Counted from the stretch's first letter, positions 1-8,844 are shown. The stretch is 64,000 nucleotides of DNA from Alcanivorax sp. S71-1-4 (GCF_009846755.1 NZ_AQOR01000009.1:1-64000); one strand, 5' to 3'. Made by a program: numbers and translations. The notes: a model not told the origin generated them from the sequence alone.

Positions 1-488
1 GGGTACAGAAAAATCGTCGGCACGTGAAACTTGCCTTGGAGCTGGCTTTCGATGGCCCCAATGCGCAGAAACGGATGCAACGCTTCCAGGTCAGTCACCA
101 AGAGCAGCGCGTTCGGCTGGTCTTCGAGCGGCTGCAGGGCATCTTCCAGACGTTTCAGTAGAGCGTTATCCGCTGTCAGTATGTCCGCCAAGGCCTTGTT
201 GGTGCGGGGCCAATCCAGCGGTGCTGACTTGTCTTCCATCACGCAGAGTGACCAGAATGGGTCGTCTTTGAGCAAAGACCAGATCTGTTCTGCAATAGAG
301 AAGGTGTGCACGTCCCAGCCCTCCTGGTGCAGCTTGGCCACCCAGGCGGGCGTCTGCCGCTTCACTTCGAGGATCTGATCGGGGGGAAAGACGAGGTAAT
401 AGATCGGCTCGAAGCTCGCATGACCAAGCTCCCGCCCATGCCGGATGCGTTCACGCAACTCGTCGAAATCAGCTTTCAGTGAGGACAT
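1..488 (-). CDS. brxB: BREX protein BrxB (DUF1788), partial
   Basis: The open frame runs from an ATG at 488 down to the left edge without a stop, giving about 162 N-terminal residues. The protein opens MSSLKADFDELRERI and carries FEPIYYLVFPPDQI followed by TPAWVAKLHQEGWDV, which resembles the DUF1788 family that makes BrxB, a core component of BREX phage-exclusion systems. Its biochemical role is not settled in the literature I know; it is always encoded beside brxA and brxC. The start overlaps the end of brxA by 20 bp, indicating translational coupling. The remainder of the gene and the rest of the operon (brxC, pglX, pglZ) would lie to the left. Family assignment is from recalled sequence pattern plus context. 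Confidence 0.8.
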   Translation of the reverse strand, partial: MSSLKADFDELRERIRHGRELGHASFEPIYYLVFPPDQILEVKRQTPAWVAKLHQEGWDVHTFSIAEQIWSLLKDDPFWSLCVMEDKSAPLDWPRTNKALADILTADNALLKRLEDALQPLEDQPNALLLVTDLEALHPFLRIGAIESQLQGKFHVPTIFLY

Positions 489-1263
489 CGCAGAGCGCCT
501 CCATATTTTGTTGTTTCCAACTGATCCGAGTCACATCGCCAGCCGCCTGGATGATGAGAAGGCCCTTCAGCGAAAGCCGCTTGAGTTCTTCCAGCACGTC
601 TTCGCGCGCCAAGCCAAACAGTTGCCAGTCTTCGTGTGTCAGCAGCGCATTGTCGCCAATCCCGGAAAAGTGCAGCTCGTAGGCGAGGTAAGCAGCCACG
701 GATGGTGAGATGCGGAACGGTAAGATGCGACGGCTTGAACGCAATCCCCGTTCGAGCATTCCGTAGTCGGCGCAGCATCCGGTCAGATAGGCGGAGACAC
801 GCCGCACTGTGGTTTCAGACCAGCGTTTGATGGTCTTGCCATCGTCGATGCCACGCTCGACAAAGGTGCGAGCGTCGTCATTGGTGATCTGGGTGTATCC
901 GCCTGCGTACCGAGCCCAGTAGACGTGGCGCACGAAGTCGCCGAGGATCGGATTGGCTCGACTGGTATAAACGAGCATGAGCTGCGTTAGGTCAGCCGTA
1001 GAAATCGTTGCGGATAGCTGCTTGAGGAGTGCGGCCGGTGCGCCGCCTGCCACCAGATAGCGTGGAGCGAAGCATTCAATGACGATGTTGCGAAGCCGGC
1101 GTGCAGTGACAGTGGGGAATCGGCCAGATTCCAGCGCGGCCTGATGCAATTGATTTGCCGACATGCCAGGCGACCATAGGTCAAGCAGGGTCTTGGTCTC
1201 GTTGACGAGTCCAAGTCCGGCTTGCAACTGGGTGGTGTACGGCTTGTTTTCGGCCACGATCAC
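469..1263 (-). CDS. brxA: BREX protein BrxA (DUF1819)
   Basis: A 264-residue protein of the DUF1819 family, BrxA of BREX systems, a small all-helical protein reported to bind DNA. It opens MIVAENKPYTTQLQAGLGLV and has the family pattern of an early SANQLHQAALESGRFP helix, a central LGDFVRHVYWARYAGG segment and a winged-helix-like C-terminus ending near ISWKQQNMEALCDVL. It starts 4 bp inside the end of the brxE-like gene and overlaps brxB by 20 bp, so the three genes are one tight operon. Earlier literature called BrxA an inner-membrane protein, but no membrane segment is visible here. Confidence 0.85.
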   Translation of the reverse strand: MIVAENKPYTTQLQAGLGLVNETKTLLDLWSPGMSANQLHQAALESGRFPTVTARRLRNIVIECFAPRYLVAGGAPAALLKQLSATISTADLTQLMLVYTSRANPILGDFVRHVYWARYAGGYTQITNDDARTFVERGIDDGKTIKRWSETTVRRVSAYLTGCCADYGMLERGLRSSRRILPFRISPSVAAYLAYELHFSGIGDNALLTHEDWQLFGLAREDVLEELKRLSLKGLLIIQAAGDVTRISWKQQNMEALCDVLTES

Positions 1264-1760
1264 CCCACCAGATACGGATATGTTTTGACGTTCTGAGTGA
1301 ACGCCGATAGGTAGGCCGCTGCGATGGCCTTCAGGGTGTCGGTGGAATCGAGATCGTTAACGTTTCCAACCGCCGCTGGACCCACGCCGGACGTGCCATT
1401 CTTTGCGGATAAGCGCTTCAACGCTTCCAGAGCAGCCTCTTTGCTTTGTGAGGACTGGCTAGAGAGTTCTTCACCCACGCTGCTTTGCACGATCGCGTGC
1501 AGGTCTTGCTCGACCTCTTCAGGCAGACGGAATAGGTGGTAGCTGCCGACACTCAGGTGTTCGTCATGCAATCGTCTGGCGGCTTCCAGCACACCATGGT
1601 ATTGAGTGAGGCGAGACGTCTTCGAGAAGACCGGCTCCAGGAAGAGCCGGCTTGATGCCTCATAGAACGCTGTTGGCCACCAGGCGCACTGAGCCCTCTC
1701 ACCGAGGAAGCCGACGAGCATCCTCATTTGCAGCAATGTCGGTAGGTAGGATTCCTTCAT
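1260..1760 (-). CDS. brxE: BrxE-like protein, first gene of a BREX operon
   Basis: A 166-residue soluble protein with LLQMRMLVGFLGERAQCAWW near its start and LEAARRLHDEHLSVGSYHLFRLPEEVEQDLH in two adjacent blocks (residues about 56-90), a pattern I associate with the BrxE family, which heads type 6 BREX operons (brxE-brxA-brxB-brxC-pglX-pglZ-brxD-brxHI). Its function is unknown. Position directly before brxA with a 4-bp overlap supports the call. The C-terminal third is low-complexity and probably variable. If it is not BrxE it is still a BREX-operon gene by context. Confidence 0.65.
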   Translation of the reverse strand: MKESYLPTLLQMRMLVGFLGERAQCAWWPTAFYEASSRLFLEPVFSKTSRLTQYHGVLEAARRLHDEHLSVGSYHLFRLPEEVEQDLHAIVQSSVGEELSSQSSQSKEAALEALKRLSAKNGTSGVGPAAVGNVNDLDSTDTLKAIAAAYLSAFTQNVKTYPYLVG

Positions 1761-1822
1761 CTCATCTCTCGTAGTTCGTTTGTTCTACCGATGGGACCGG
1801 TGCAGGCAGTGGCATCCATTGT

Positions 1823-2749
1823 TCAGTCACATTCCGCTCCTGCCCGGGCCGCATCCAGGGGCGCATACCCCGGTGCCAGCACGGCATTCTTGACGCCGTA
1901 CAAGGCCAAGTGGTCCTTGAGCCACAACCTGAACTCCGGCCCACGAAGGCTGTGATCTGCGGAACAGTCGACGCTCCACTTGCGCAGGATGTAGCCGGCC
2001 GTCGCTGCACGGAGCTTCATTTTCACCATGCCTTCGGTCATGCCGTAATCCATCTCCGCGATCTCGGGGTGTGGCTGATCGGGATGCGGCACCAACTCCA
2101 ACTCCACGATGCGGGTCCATTGGATGTCCTGGTCACTTTTTTCGTGCGGCAGAACGTCGCTGTCTTTCAGCATCACGGGGCGTTTCATACGCGTGCTAAC
2201 AAAGTCCCTGAACTCCTTGCTGCGTCGATCGAAGGCGCGGACATGCCAGCGCAGGCCGTTATCAATTAACGCAAAGGGGACGATCTCACGCTCAGTCTCG
2301 CCACTCGACAAGGAGTGGTAGGTGACCTTCAGGGGGCGCTCCTGGTGGATTGCCCGGGTGACACATGCGAGCGTGTCGAGCCCTGGTTTCGTGAGCCTGG
2401 AGGGGATCTCACAGGTGATCCAGGACTTGAGGGCCGTAGGCTCGCCATCGCCAAAGCCTTGCGACAGCCACGCCAAGACTCGCTCGGCAGGGAAATCGAA
2501 GACGGGCGTAAAACCTTCGGCGTAGCCGTACACCTTGTTCTTGGTGTCATAGTCCAGATTACCGGGGGCGAGATCCTTGTAGATCCCGATATCCCTGGTT
2601 GCCGCCGCCGCCTGTATGCCGAAACGGGACACTAGGTCTTGACGACGAATCTCTCCGATGAAGCGCAGGCGCAATTCTATGAATGCAAGCCGATCGCGCT
2701 GGGGCTGTGTCAGGTCTGCAAGCTGCTCGTTGGACATCCTGGCTGCCAT
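1823..2749 (-). CDS. WYL-domain transcriptional repressor (BrxR/CapW-like)
   Basis: A 308-residue regulator: an N-terminal winged helix-turn-helix (about residues 10-75, QRDRLAFIELRLRFIGEIRR), a WYL domain in the middle (about 125-205, with VTYHSLSSGETEREIVPFAL and the WHVRAF strand) and a C-terminal WCX-like region. This architecture belongs to the BrxR/CapW family, which autorepresses defence operons and is relieved by a nucleic-acid or nucleotide ligand during infection. It lies 62 bp upstream of the brxE-like gene in the same direction and divergently from a plus-strand gene, so its operators should fall in 2750-2871. An internal Met at residue 5 (ATG at 2737) is an alternative start. Confidence 0.85.
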   Translation of the reverse strand: MAARMSNEQLADLTQPQRDRLAFIELRLRFIGEIRRQDLVSRFGIQAAAATRDIGIYKDLAPGNLDYDTKNKVYGYAEGFTPVFDFPAERVLAWLSQGFGDGEPTALKSWITCEIPSRLTKPGLDTLACVTRAIHQERPLKVTYHSLSSGETEREIVPFALIDNGLRWHVRAFDRRSKEFRDFVSTRMKRPVMLKDSDVLPHEKSDQDIQWTRIVELELVPHPDQPHPEIAEMDYGMTEGMVKMKLRAATAGYILRKWSVDCSADHSLRGPEFRLWLKDHLALYGVKNAVLAPGYAPLDAARAGAECD

Positions 2750-2871
2750 TTAGAGTGTTAATGATCGCTAGTCGATACTGTTGAAGGTAGTATATGCCTC
2801 GCACTAGAATGTGTCTATGACCAATGTGTGCGCATCAGTCAATCGTATTTTATTACTGACATGGTGTTGAA
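2750..2871. promoter_or_regulatory. Divergent promoter region of the BREX operon and the 169-aa gene
   Basis: This AT-richer 122-bp gap separates the WYL repressor from the divergent gene at 2872. An inverted pair TCAGT (2835-2839) / ACTGA (2855-2859) flanks a TATTTTAT stretch and is a candidate operator or promoter core. Binding by the WYL protein is inferred from how BrxR-type repressors act on their own upstream region. Confidence 0.4.
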
Positions 2872-3381
2872 ATGAGCGGAAACCGCTGGGACCAGCCAGG
2901 CGTGCCCCATAAGGGGTGGCATTGCGTGGATGTCGTAGACCGGCGGGCCGACGGTGGGCCAGCGGACGAAACCGATTACGCGACCTGCCAGATGTGCGGC
3001 AACGAGAAGATCCGCTACGTTCACATCATGGAGCACCCGAGTCTGGACGAGCACTTCGAGGTCGGGTGCATCTGCGCCGAGAAGATGAGCGACGACTATG
3101 AGGGGCCGAAGCGGCGCGAGGCAAAGCTGCGCAATCGGGCCGCCCGGCATTCCCGCTGGCTGCACCGTAAATGGCGCGTCTCTGCTAAGGGAAACAGCTT
3201 CCTGAACCTCGATGGCTACAACCTGGTGGTGTACCCAACGAAGACCAGCCGTTGGGGCTACAAGATCGGCAATCGGTTCGGGCTGAAGACGTACCCGACC
3301 GTTAAGGAAGCCAAGTTGGCGCTGTTCGATGACTTCTGGGCAGCGACCCAGGATGACGACAGGCTGTGGGCGAGTGACTAA
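2872..3381 (+). CDS. Uncharacterised protein with a Cys4-type putative zinc site
   Basis: A 169-residue protein not recognised with certainty. CQMCGNEKIRYVHIMEH (about residues 40-56) followed by VGCICAEKM (about 63-71) forms a C-x2-C ... C-x-C set that could bind zinc. The middle is very basic (about residues 83-105, many Arg/Lys) and the C-terminus carries aromatic strands around WGYKIGNRFG. Basic surface plus a probable zinc site suggests nucleic-acid binding. It is divergent from the BREX regulator and convergent with the transfer operon, so it may be a defence-associated accessory gene. Confidence 0.55.
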   Translation: MSGNRWDQPGVPHKGWHCVDVVDRRADGGPADETDYATCQMCGNEKIRYVHIMEHPSLDEHFEVGCICAEKMSDDYEGPKRREAKLRNRAARHSRWLHRKWRVSAKGNSFLNLDGYNLVVYPTKTSRWGYKIGNRFGLKTYPTVKEAKLALFDDFWAATQDDDRLWASD

Positions 3382-3415
3382 GTTTGGGGAGCCATCGAGT
3401 TTAGAAGGCAGCTCT

Positions 3416-4936
3416 TCATTTCGCTGCCCCTTTCGTTGCCGCAGCCAGAGCCATCCGAGAACCACTACCTCCAGCCGACTTCGCATCTGATGTGCCGGTG
3501 ATAAAACCACTGAGGATATTACCGGTCCTGATGCCGGCCCAGCTCAAGGCAATGACCCAGAAGCCGGGGAGGATGATGAACATCGTCGCCATCACGAAGT
3601 TCAGCAGCATATCTCCGAAAGCGTTGTTCAATCCCATCAGCGGATTGAAGTTGCTGTGCGGGGAATGCCAGCCGTAGAGGGCGTTCAAGATCGTGGAATC
3701 GATCCAGCGGGCGAGCTGGAACCAGAAATCGACGAAGAACAGCGAGAACTGCACGGCAGTCACCGTCACCACCGTTCGCAAGTCGTAGGTGCCGAAGATC
3801 AGCACCAGCGGAATGCAGATGACCATCGCCATTTTCAGGAACGACAGAATCATGGGCAACGCCTGACGCACCACATCCATGGCCGGAAACATTCCGAGAG
3901 ATCCTACTGTCAGCCCCACATCCGATACGACGCGGGTTGCGACATTGGGGAGCGTCATACCGATCTGACCACCGTAGTCGGTGTAGACGTGCCCCTGGTT
4001 CATGACCTGTTGCCGTGGTGAAGCGATGGCACGGATCACGGCATCGTTGGCCTGCGTCTGGCTCAGGAAACCGGCCCATTGGCCGAGCCGGGACAGCAGG
4101 CCCGGATCAACCTGGGCCAGCAGACGATCGCGCAGCCCGTCGCCGCTGTCCGCCCACCACTGCCGACAGGTCGGATAGCCGCCGCCAGTGGAGACTTCGG
4201 CGAGGCCGGCGTCGCGCATGTCGTCATAGGGCCAGGCATCGCGTGGTGCGCGCGAGCGATACGTGTCGTAGAAGCCGGCCGTGTCCAGGAAGAAGCGTGA
4301 ACCGATCCAGGTCACGTCGTTCATCTGCTCGTCGCCGAGCGTAGGCCGGCTCATGAACAGCCTGGCGCGGGCCGGCCCGTAGCAGTCGTTCGTGAAGTCG
4401 GCGACTTCCTGGGCCAGCACCGGATCGGCGATACGAGTGCTGTCGATCTCCATGCGCATCTGCCGCAGGTCCGTACCGCAGGGGATCGCCGCCACGGCGG
4501 CGCCGGTGACGGCCTTCGACAGTGAGTGCATGAAGAACCACCAGACCGGAACATGGGCACTCTGGTTGTTGATCGTCGTGAACGAAGCGGACCAGTTCGT
4601 CTCCGACGGCAGCGGCACGTTGACCTGGCATTGGGTCGAGCGCGTGCGATCGAACTGGATGGTGCTCAGATCGACCGGAATGAAGGGAATGCCGGCGAAC
4701 ATGATGACCACGATCGCCACCCACACGCGGTTCTCGATGCGCATGGACGAGAGCACCCCCTTGTTGCCTTCGTCCGCGCCTTCCGCACGGGCCTTGAGCC
4801 ATTCCTGCACGACGATGGCGAGGAACGGCAGCGCGAAGATGCCGCTGGCCACCAGCACATTCCAGATGCCGTTGTTGATGATCCAGGCAACCAGTGTCAG
4901 GTAATACTCAAGATAGTCCGTGGTGTAGAGGGTCAT
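3416..4936 (-). CDS. Conjugal transfer protein with TraG N-terminal domain
   Basis: A 506-residue polytopic membrane protein of the TraG_N family found at the distal end of ICE type IV secretion operons; it corresponds to the N-terminal membrane part of F-plasmid TraG, implicated in mating-pair stabilisation. Membrane segments are visible near residues 20-45, 72-92, in the region 355-410 and around 435-470, separated by a large loop (about 95-350) likely to be periplasmic. Conserved cysteines occur in the loop. It is the last gene of the transfer block seen here; the DUF3742 and relaxase genes that commonly follow in relatives are replaced by unrelated DNA up to the window edge. Confidence 0.85.
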   Translation of the reverse strand: MTLYTTDYLEYYLTLVAWIINNGIWNVLVASGIFALPFLAIVVQEWLKARAEGADEGNKGVLSSMRIENRVWVAIVVIMFAGIPFIPVDLSTIQFDRTRSTQCQVNVPLPSETNWSASFTTINNQSAHVPVWWFFMHSLSKAVTGAAVAAIPCGTDLRQMRMEIDSTRIADPVLAQEVADFTNDCYGPARARLFMSRPTLGDEQMNDVTWIGSRFFLDTAGFYDTYRSRAPRDAWPYDDMRDAGLAEVSTGGGYPTCRQWWADSGDGLRDRLLAQVDPGLLSRLGQWAGFLSQTQANDAVIRAIASPRQQVMNQGHVYTDYGGQIGMTLPNVATRVVSDVGLTVGSLGMFPAMDVVRQALPMILSFLKMAMVICIPLVLIFGTYDLRTVVTVTAVQFSLFFVDFWFQLARWIDSTILNALYGWHSPHSNFNPLMGLNNAFGDMLLNFVMATMFIILPGFWVIALSWAGIRTGNILSGFITGTSDAKSAGGSGSRMALAAATKGAAK

Positions 4937-4954
4937 GATCGTCGTCCCGCATCG

Positions 4955-5299
4955 CTACGGTTGTCGCAGCAGTACGCTGATTTCGAGCAGCACGATGGCG
5001 GCGACGGCGCCGACCTCCGCGCGCAGCAGGCGCTGATGCGCTTCGCGGGATGTGTCGCGCTCCCGGAGGCGGCGACGCATCCATATCCACCCGTAGGCCG
5101 TCGCGCCATACAGGCACAGCCGCCAGACGAGGAAGTAGCCGGCATGCTCGTCCAGCCACCGGCTCCAGGTGTTCGCGTCACCGACGAGGCGAATGCCGAC
5201 CAGGTTGACGGCCACGGCGACGAACACGATCAGCGCAATCCATCCCAGCGTGCGTCCGAGTTGCCGGTTGAACAGCCACTTCGGCAGTCCGATCCTCAT
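4955..5299 (-). CDS. Small ICE membrane protein
   Basis: A 114-residue protein beginning MRIGLPKWLFNRQLGRTLGW, with hydrophobic segments near residues 17-38, 55-70 and 90-108. It is the small membrane gene commonly present between PFL_4711-family and TraG_N genes in this ICE class; no function is known. I chose the ATG at 5299 because it overlaps the stop of the upstream gene (5296) by 4 bp, a typical coupled arrangement. Confidence 0.7.
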   Translation of the reverse strand: MRIGLPKWLFNRQLGRTLGWIALIVFVAVAVNLVGIRLVGDANTWSRWLDEHAGYFLVWRLCLYGATAYGWIWMRRRLRERDTSREAHQRLLRAEVGAVAAIVLLEISVLLRQP

Positions 5300-6708
5300 G
5301 GCGGATTGCCGGGGTTCTGCGGCCGCTGGATGGCGTCGAGGCGATCGCGCTCGGTGTCGCCCTGGTAGACGCCGCGCGAGCCGGCGCTGCGCGTACCGTG
5401 CCGCTGGATGATCGCCATGGGCGAATTCGCCGCCAGTTCGCGCCGCAGGTCCAGTTCGGTCTTGAGGTTGTTGATCTCCTGTTCCAGCAGGCTGCTTTCG
5501 TGTGCGATGGCATCCTGTGCGAGCTGGTTGGCCGCGACGTTGGGCTCCTTGCGGCCAGCCAGCAGCGTCCGCTGCAACAACAGGGCCTTCTCCAGCACGC
5601 TGGCCAACGCGACTTCGGAGGCCAGGCGCCGCGCGAGCACATCCTGGTCCGGTTCGTCGCGCAGCGCCTCGACGACACCGCGCGTGATCGGCAGTGAAGC
5701 GCTGCCGGCCGCCTCCAGGTTCTCGAACGTGGTCGCGCTGGCACCCGTCACCAGATCCCGCAGCGCCTCCAGCCTGGTCTCGTACTCTTCCTGAATCAGC
5801 GGCGTCAGGCCGACGCCGGCGGTGGCCTGGGTCTTGAGGCAGCCATCGCAGGTCCGGTGCTCTTGCTCGCCCAGCACGCGGGTTGCCCAATCGGTGGCGG
5901 CTTCGGGAGAAGGCCAGGTCTGGCAGCTCAGGCGATTACCGCAGGTGATGCTGTCGATCGGCGAGGTATCGGTCGCGCCGCGGCCGTTGAGCAGGTTGTA
6001 GCCGGCGCGGGTCACGTCGCTGACCACACGGATGGGATTCTGTCCGGCGCCGCCGGCATTGCTGCCGCCGACCCAGGGCACTCCGTCGTTGCCGCGACTG
6101 GTTTCGGCCTGTTCGATGGCCGATACGGCATCGTTGCTGGCCACGGCCTGTTTGAGCGCCATGCCTTCGGCCAACTGATCCCAACCGAGCTGACCGCCCG
6201 CCGCGTCGGCCATGCGGTTGGCGATCGCGCGGCAGGTGAGCTTGCTGCGGTCGAAATCGAGCCGTGCCTGCAAGATGCCGTTGGTCAGCAGGTTGTACAA
6301 ACCGGGATCGGCGCGCTGGATGATGAGTGCCGGCAGCGATGCCACGGCCGCCGTGGCGTTCTGGATCACCTGGCTCATGATGGTCTGGAAGCCGTTGGTG
6401 ATGCCGTTGAGCTGGTTCTGCAGCGTGGTGGTGATGCTCATGTCGCCGCAGATCAGGTTGCTGTTCCAGCCGATGCCGACACCGAGGTGCTGCATCTGGC
6501 CGACCGGCCCCATCGACACCGCCCGGCCGCCACCGATGCTGTACAGCACGTCATCGCCGATGACGCTGCCGCGATGATGCACGCCATAGTCGTTGACACT
6601 GGTCTGCGCCCACAGCGCGTGGCTCATCGCGGCCAGCACGCCAGCGAACAGAATGCTGCGCGCCGGCAGCGTCATGGCGAAGCGTCGTGGGCGTGGGAAT
6701 ATTTTCAT
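5296..6708 (-). CDS. Integrating conjugative element protein, PFL_4711 family (TIGR03755)
   Basis: A 470-residue exported protein with a signal peptide (residues about 1-35, ending SHALWA). The mature part has the family features: YSIGGGRAVSMG near residue 56, a long helical region and paired cysteines (CGNRLSCQTW, CDGCLKTQ) suggesting periplasmic disulfides. It is related in position to TraH-like components of mating-pair formation. Translation was started at ATG 6708, just before a signal peptide; a longer frame to 6828 would add 40 residues that do not look like a leader. It overlaps the next gene by 4 bp. Confidence 0.88.
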   Translation of the reverse strand: MKIFPRPRRFAMTLPARSILFAGVLAAMSHALWAQTSVNDYGVHHRGSVIGDDVLYSIGGGRAVSMGPVGQMQHLGVGIGWNSNLICGDMSITTTLQNQLNGITNGFQTIMSQVIQNATAAVASLPALIIQRADPGLYNLLTNGILQARLDFDRSKLTCRAIANRMADAAGGQLGWDQLAEGMALKQAVASNDAVSAIEQAETSRGNDGVPWVGGSNAGGAGQNPIRVVSDVTRAGYNLLNGRGATDTSPIDSITCGNRLSCQTWPSPEAATDWATRVLGEQEHRTCDGCLKTQATAGVGLTPLIQEEYETRLEALRDLVTGASATTFENLEAAGSASLPITRGVVEALRDEPDQDVLARRLASEVALASVLEKALLLQRTLLAGRKEPNVAANQLAQDAIAHESSLLEQEINNLKTELDLRRELAANSPMAIIQRHGTRSAGSRGVYQGDTERDRLDAIQRPQNPGNPP

Positions 6709-6718
6709 CGGCCGGCCC

Positions 6719-7657
6719 TCAGTTGAAATCCGTGCTGCCGAGGAACACCTGGCCGCGTCGCTGACAGCAGGAGTACGGACGCCACAGCGCCCAGGCGTAG
6801 TCGCCTTGCTGCGCCTGGATGCGGACATTGTTGTGCGGGAAGACCGCGCAGGAGGATGACAGCCGAGGCGTCAGTTCCTGCCACTTTCCGGTGGAAGCAT
6901 CGCTTTCCACCAAGGCACCTGCGGGCCAGTAGCCCGCGCTCGCGTTGGCAAGCAGCGGCTGATAGACATGAACCTGGCCGCGCCGGGTCACGATGTCGCC
7001 GGCACGCTGGGCGACGACGGCCGCCGCCTTGTAGTCGTCCACGTGATGCAGGAAGCCGCCGCGCGGATAGACGTTGCCCCAGAGGTTCAAGCCGGTGCGG
7101 GTGCCGATTTCACGCATCCCAGGGATCAGTGCTTCGGGGTACACGGACTCGGGGATGTTGTAGCGCCAGGCCACGGTATCGAGCGTGCTCAACAGATACG
7201 GCATGAAGGCCGTTCCTGCGCCTTCGCAGGAGTAGCCCAACTGACTGACGAACTCGCTGAAGATGGTGGCGCCCGGATGCCCGATCACATCGGCGTTCTT
7301 GAACTTGGCGAGGTTGTTCTCGTGTTCTTCGTTCGTCGTGCCGTCACCGCCACCTTGAGCGGTGGGGTTCGGCATGCTCATCGCACGCACTTCAACCCAG
7401 GGATTCTCCCCGGTGTTCGAGTAGCTCGACACGACGGCATCGGGCACGTAGTGCTGTACCTTGATCGAGGTACGAACGGTGCAGCCGGTGATCGTGCAAT
7501 ACAGCCAATAGCAGATGCCCTGGACGCGATATGACAGGCAATCGGGCGACAGCACCGAGCCGGTAATCGTGGCGGTGTTGATGGCGAAGGCGGAAACAGC
7601 GGTGCCCAGCAGAACGGTTGCCGCTCCTGCCCGCCATGCGCGACGCGATAGCATCAT
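6719..7657 (-). CDS. Integrating conjugative element protein, PFL_4710 family (TIGR03756)
   Basis: A 312-residue periplasmic protein with a signal peptide (to about residue 25, AVSAFA). It is Cys-rich: SPDCLSYRVQGICYWLYC and ITGCTVRT near residues 38-62, SCEGAG near 148, and SSSCAVFP and YSCCQRRG toward the C-terminus. The pattern of the TraU family of type IV pilus/mating-pair proteins fits, as does the position between the PFL_4711 and PFL_4709 genes. Disulfide formation would need a periplasmic oxidoreductase, and thioredoxin-fold proteins are encoded in the same operon. Confidence 0.88.
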   Translation of the reverse strand: MMLSRRAWRAGAATVLLGTAVSAFAINTATITGSVLSPDCLSYRVQGICYWLYCTITGCTVRTSIKVQHYVPDAVVSSYSNTGENPWVEVRAMSMPNPTAQGGGDGTTNEEHENNLAKFKNADVIGHPGATIFSEFVSQLGYSCEGAGTAFMPYLLSTLDTVAWRYNIPESVYPEALIPGMREIGTRTGLNLWGNVYPRGGFLHHVDDYKAAAVVAQRAGDIVTRRGQVHVYQPLLANASAGYWPAGALVESDASTGKWQELTPRLSSSCAVFPHNNVRIQAQQGDYAWALWRPYSCCQRRGQVFLGSTDFN

Positions 7658-8085
7658 GGTTGCTCCCTCCGGTATTGCTCGACGCGCGCAAGCGCGCGCG
7701 ACACATCGGCTTCGCCGTAGACGACATAGCGCTGATCGACGACCACCGCGGGAACTTTGGTGATGCCGAGACTCCAGGCGTCAGTGACGCCTTGGTATGC
7801 GGCGGCGAGGCGCTGTTGCAGCGCTTTCCCGCCTTCATGCAGACGACGCTGGACCAATGCAGCGGCCTGCTCCGGTTCGTTGGGAAGCTGAGCAGAAAGC
7901 TCAGCCTCAATGCGTGTCGGGGCATCCAGTTCGATAAGGCGATCAGGCTTGCCCCGCACGGGATGCTGCTGATCCGTGATGACCCAAACCTCAGCCGCTG
8001 TTACGGCGGTAGCAGCAAGCGCGGCTGCCAGCGTGAACGCGAGCTGTAGGAATCCGATCGGCGAGCGGGAATAGTGAGCAAGCAT
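7654..8085 (-). CDS. Integrating conjugative element protein, PFL_4709 family (TIGR03757)
   Basis: A 143-residue exported protein, start ATG 8085 followed by a signal peptide (about residues 1-30). The core AEVWVITDQQHPV ... SLGITKVPAVVVDQRYVVYG is a TrbC-type thioredoxin-like fold lacking a CxxC pair, with the cis-Pro VPAVV segment retained. It overlaps the PFL_4710 gene by 4 bp. In relatives without cargo it directly follows radC or neighbouring genes; here a chromate operon lies upstream. Confidence 0.85.
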   Translation of the reverse strand: MLAHYSRSPIGFLQLAFTLAAALAATAVTAAEVWVITDQQHPVRGKPDRLIELDAPTRIEAELSAQLPNEPEQAAALVQRRLHEGGKALQQRLAAAYQGVTDAWSLGITKVPAVVVDQRYVVYGEADVSRALARVEQYRREQP

Positions 8086-8394
8086 GTCGCACCCCCTGAC
8101 GTTGATGACCAGGAGAGTGCAACGCAAAGGGATCGACGAAGCGAGAGAGAATCGGGACTCCAAACCACCCGGTTTCCCTGCGCAAGCTTCCCCTGCGCGC
8201 AGACACCTGAACCTGAGAATGCGGCCTGGATACGTCTTATGCAGGCGGTTCGTATTGCGGTCTACTTGGGGGGAGCTGCAGGAGCCTGGGTATCAGAGGT
8301 GGAGTGCTCGCTCGATCAAGAAGGCGTCTTTGAACTCGATGTGCGTCAGGACGGCTGGATGGTTCATTGATGCCAGGGGTTAGCGTCCATGAAA
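8086..8394. other. Junction between transfer genes and the chromate operon, no gene
   Basis: This 309-bp stretch separates the PFL_4709 start from the end of the chromate operon. Short plus-strand frames overlap here but have no ribosome-binding site or family pattern. It must hold the promoter or read-through path for the distal transfer genes. No repeat flanking the chromate cargo was seen. Confidence 0.5.
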
Positions 8395-8844
8395 TCAGGT
8401 GGGTGGCCAGTTATGCGTCTCATGCTGGCCCTCGCGACTCCAAGCATAGAGTGCGTCGTACATTACCAGTCCGTGGCGCAGCATCTCGTGGTCGTCCGCA
8501 AACACGCGCGATAGACCGAGTGAGATTGCGTAGAGACCCGCCGACTGTGGCGTGAGATCCAAGCGCGAAGTGTCGGCGCCGCGCACGATATCGGCCAACT
8601 GCACCAGGGCCGGATCGGTTATCCGGTACTTTGCCAGGAAGGCATCGAAGCTGCATTGCTCGCCGACGTGACTCAACTCCACCCCCGGAATGTCATAGGG
8701 CGTAGCACCAATTTTTGCAGCAACGGCCAGAACCTCTGATGCTGGCACGTAAAGGAACTCGGCATCCTGGTCGATGAAGCGCAGAATCAGCCAGGGACAA
8801 GCGATACGGTCGATTTTGGGACGCTCACGTGTAATCCACTTCAT
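8395..8844 (-). CDS. ChrB C-terminal-domain protein (chromate resistance accessory)
   Basis: A 149-residue protein equal to the C-terminal domain of ChrB: it opens MKWITRERPKIDRIACPWLI and contains FIDQDAEFLYVP and ELSHVGEQCSF, which align with the second half of the ChrB encoded at 10878. Proteins of this type occur at the distal end of chr operons; a catalytic role is not established. The ATG at 8844 was chosen because it gives 5-nt spacing to an AGGAGG site; a second ATG at 8847 is possible. Confidence 0.82.
   Translation of the reverse strand: MKWITRERPKIDRIACPWLILRFIDQDAEFLYVPASEVLAVAAKIGATPYDIPGVELSHVGEQCSFDAFLAKYRITDPALVQLADIVRGADTSRLDLTPQSAGLYAISLGLSRVFADDHEMLRHGLVMYDALYAWSREGQHETHNWPPT

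Noticed and set aside
8074-8383. Two overlapping plus-strand frames of about 98 codons in the PFL_4709-chromate gap
   Set aside because: No Shine-Dalgarno site, no family pattern, start inside a coding sequence.
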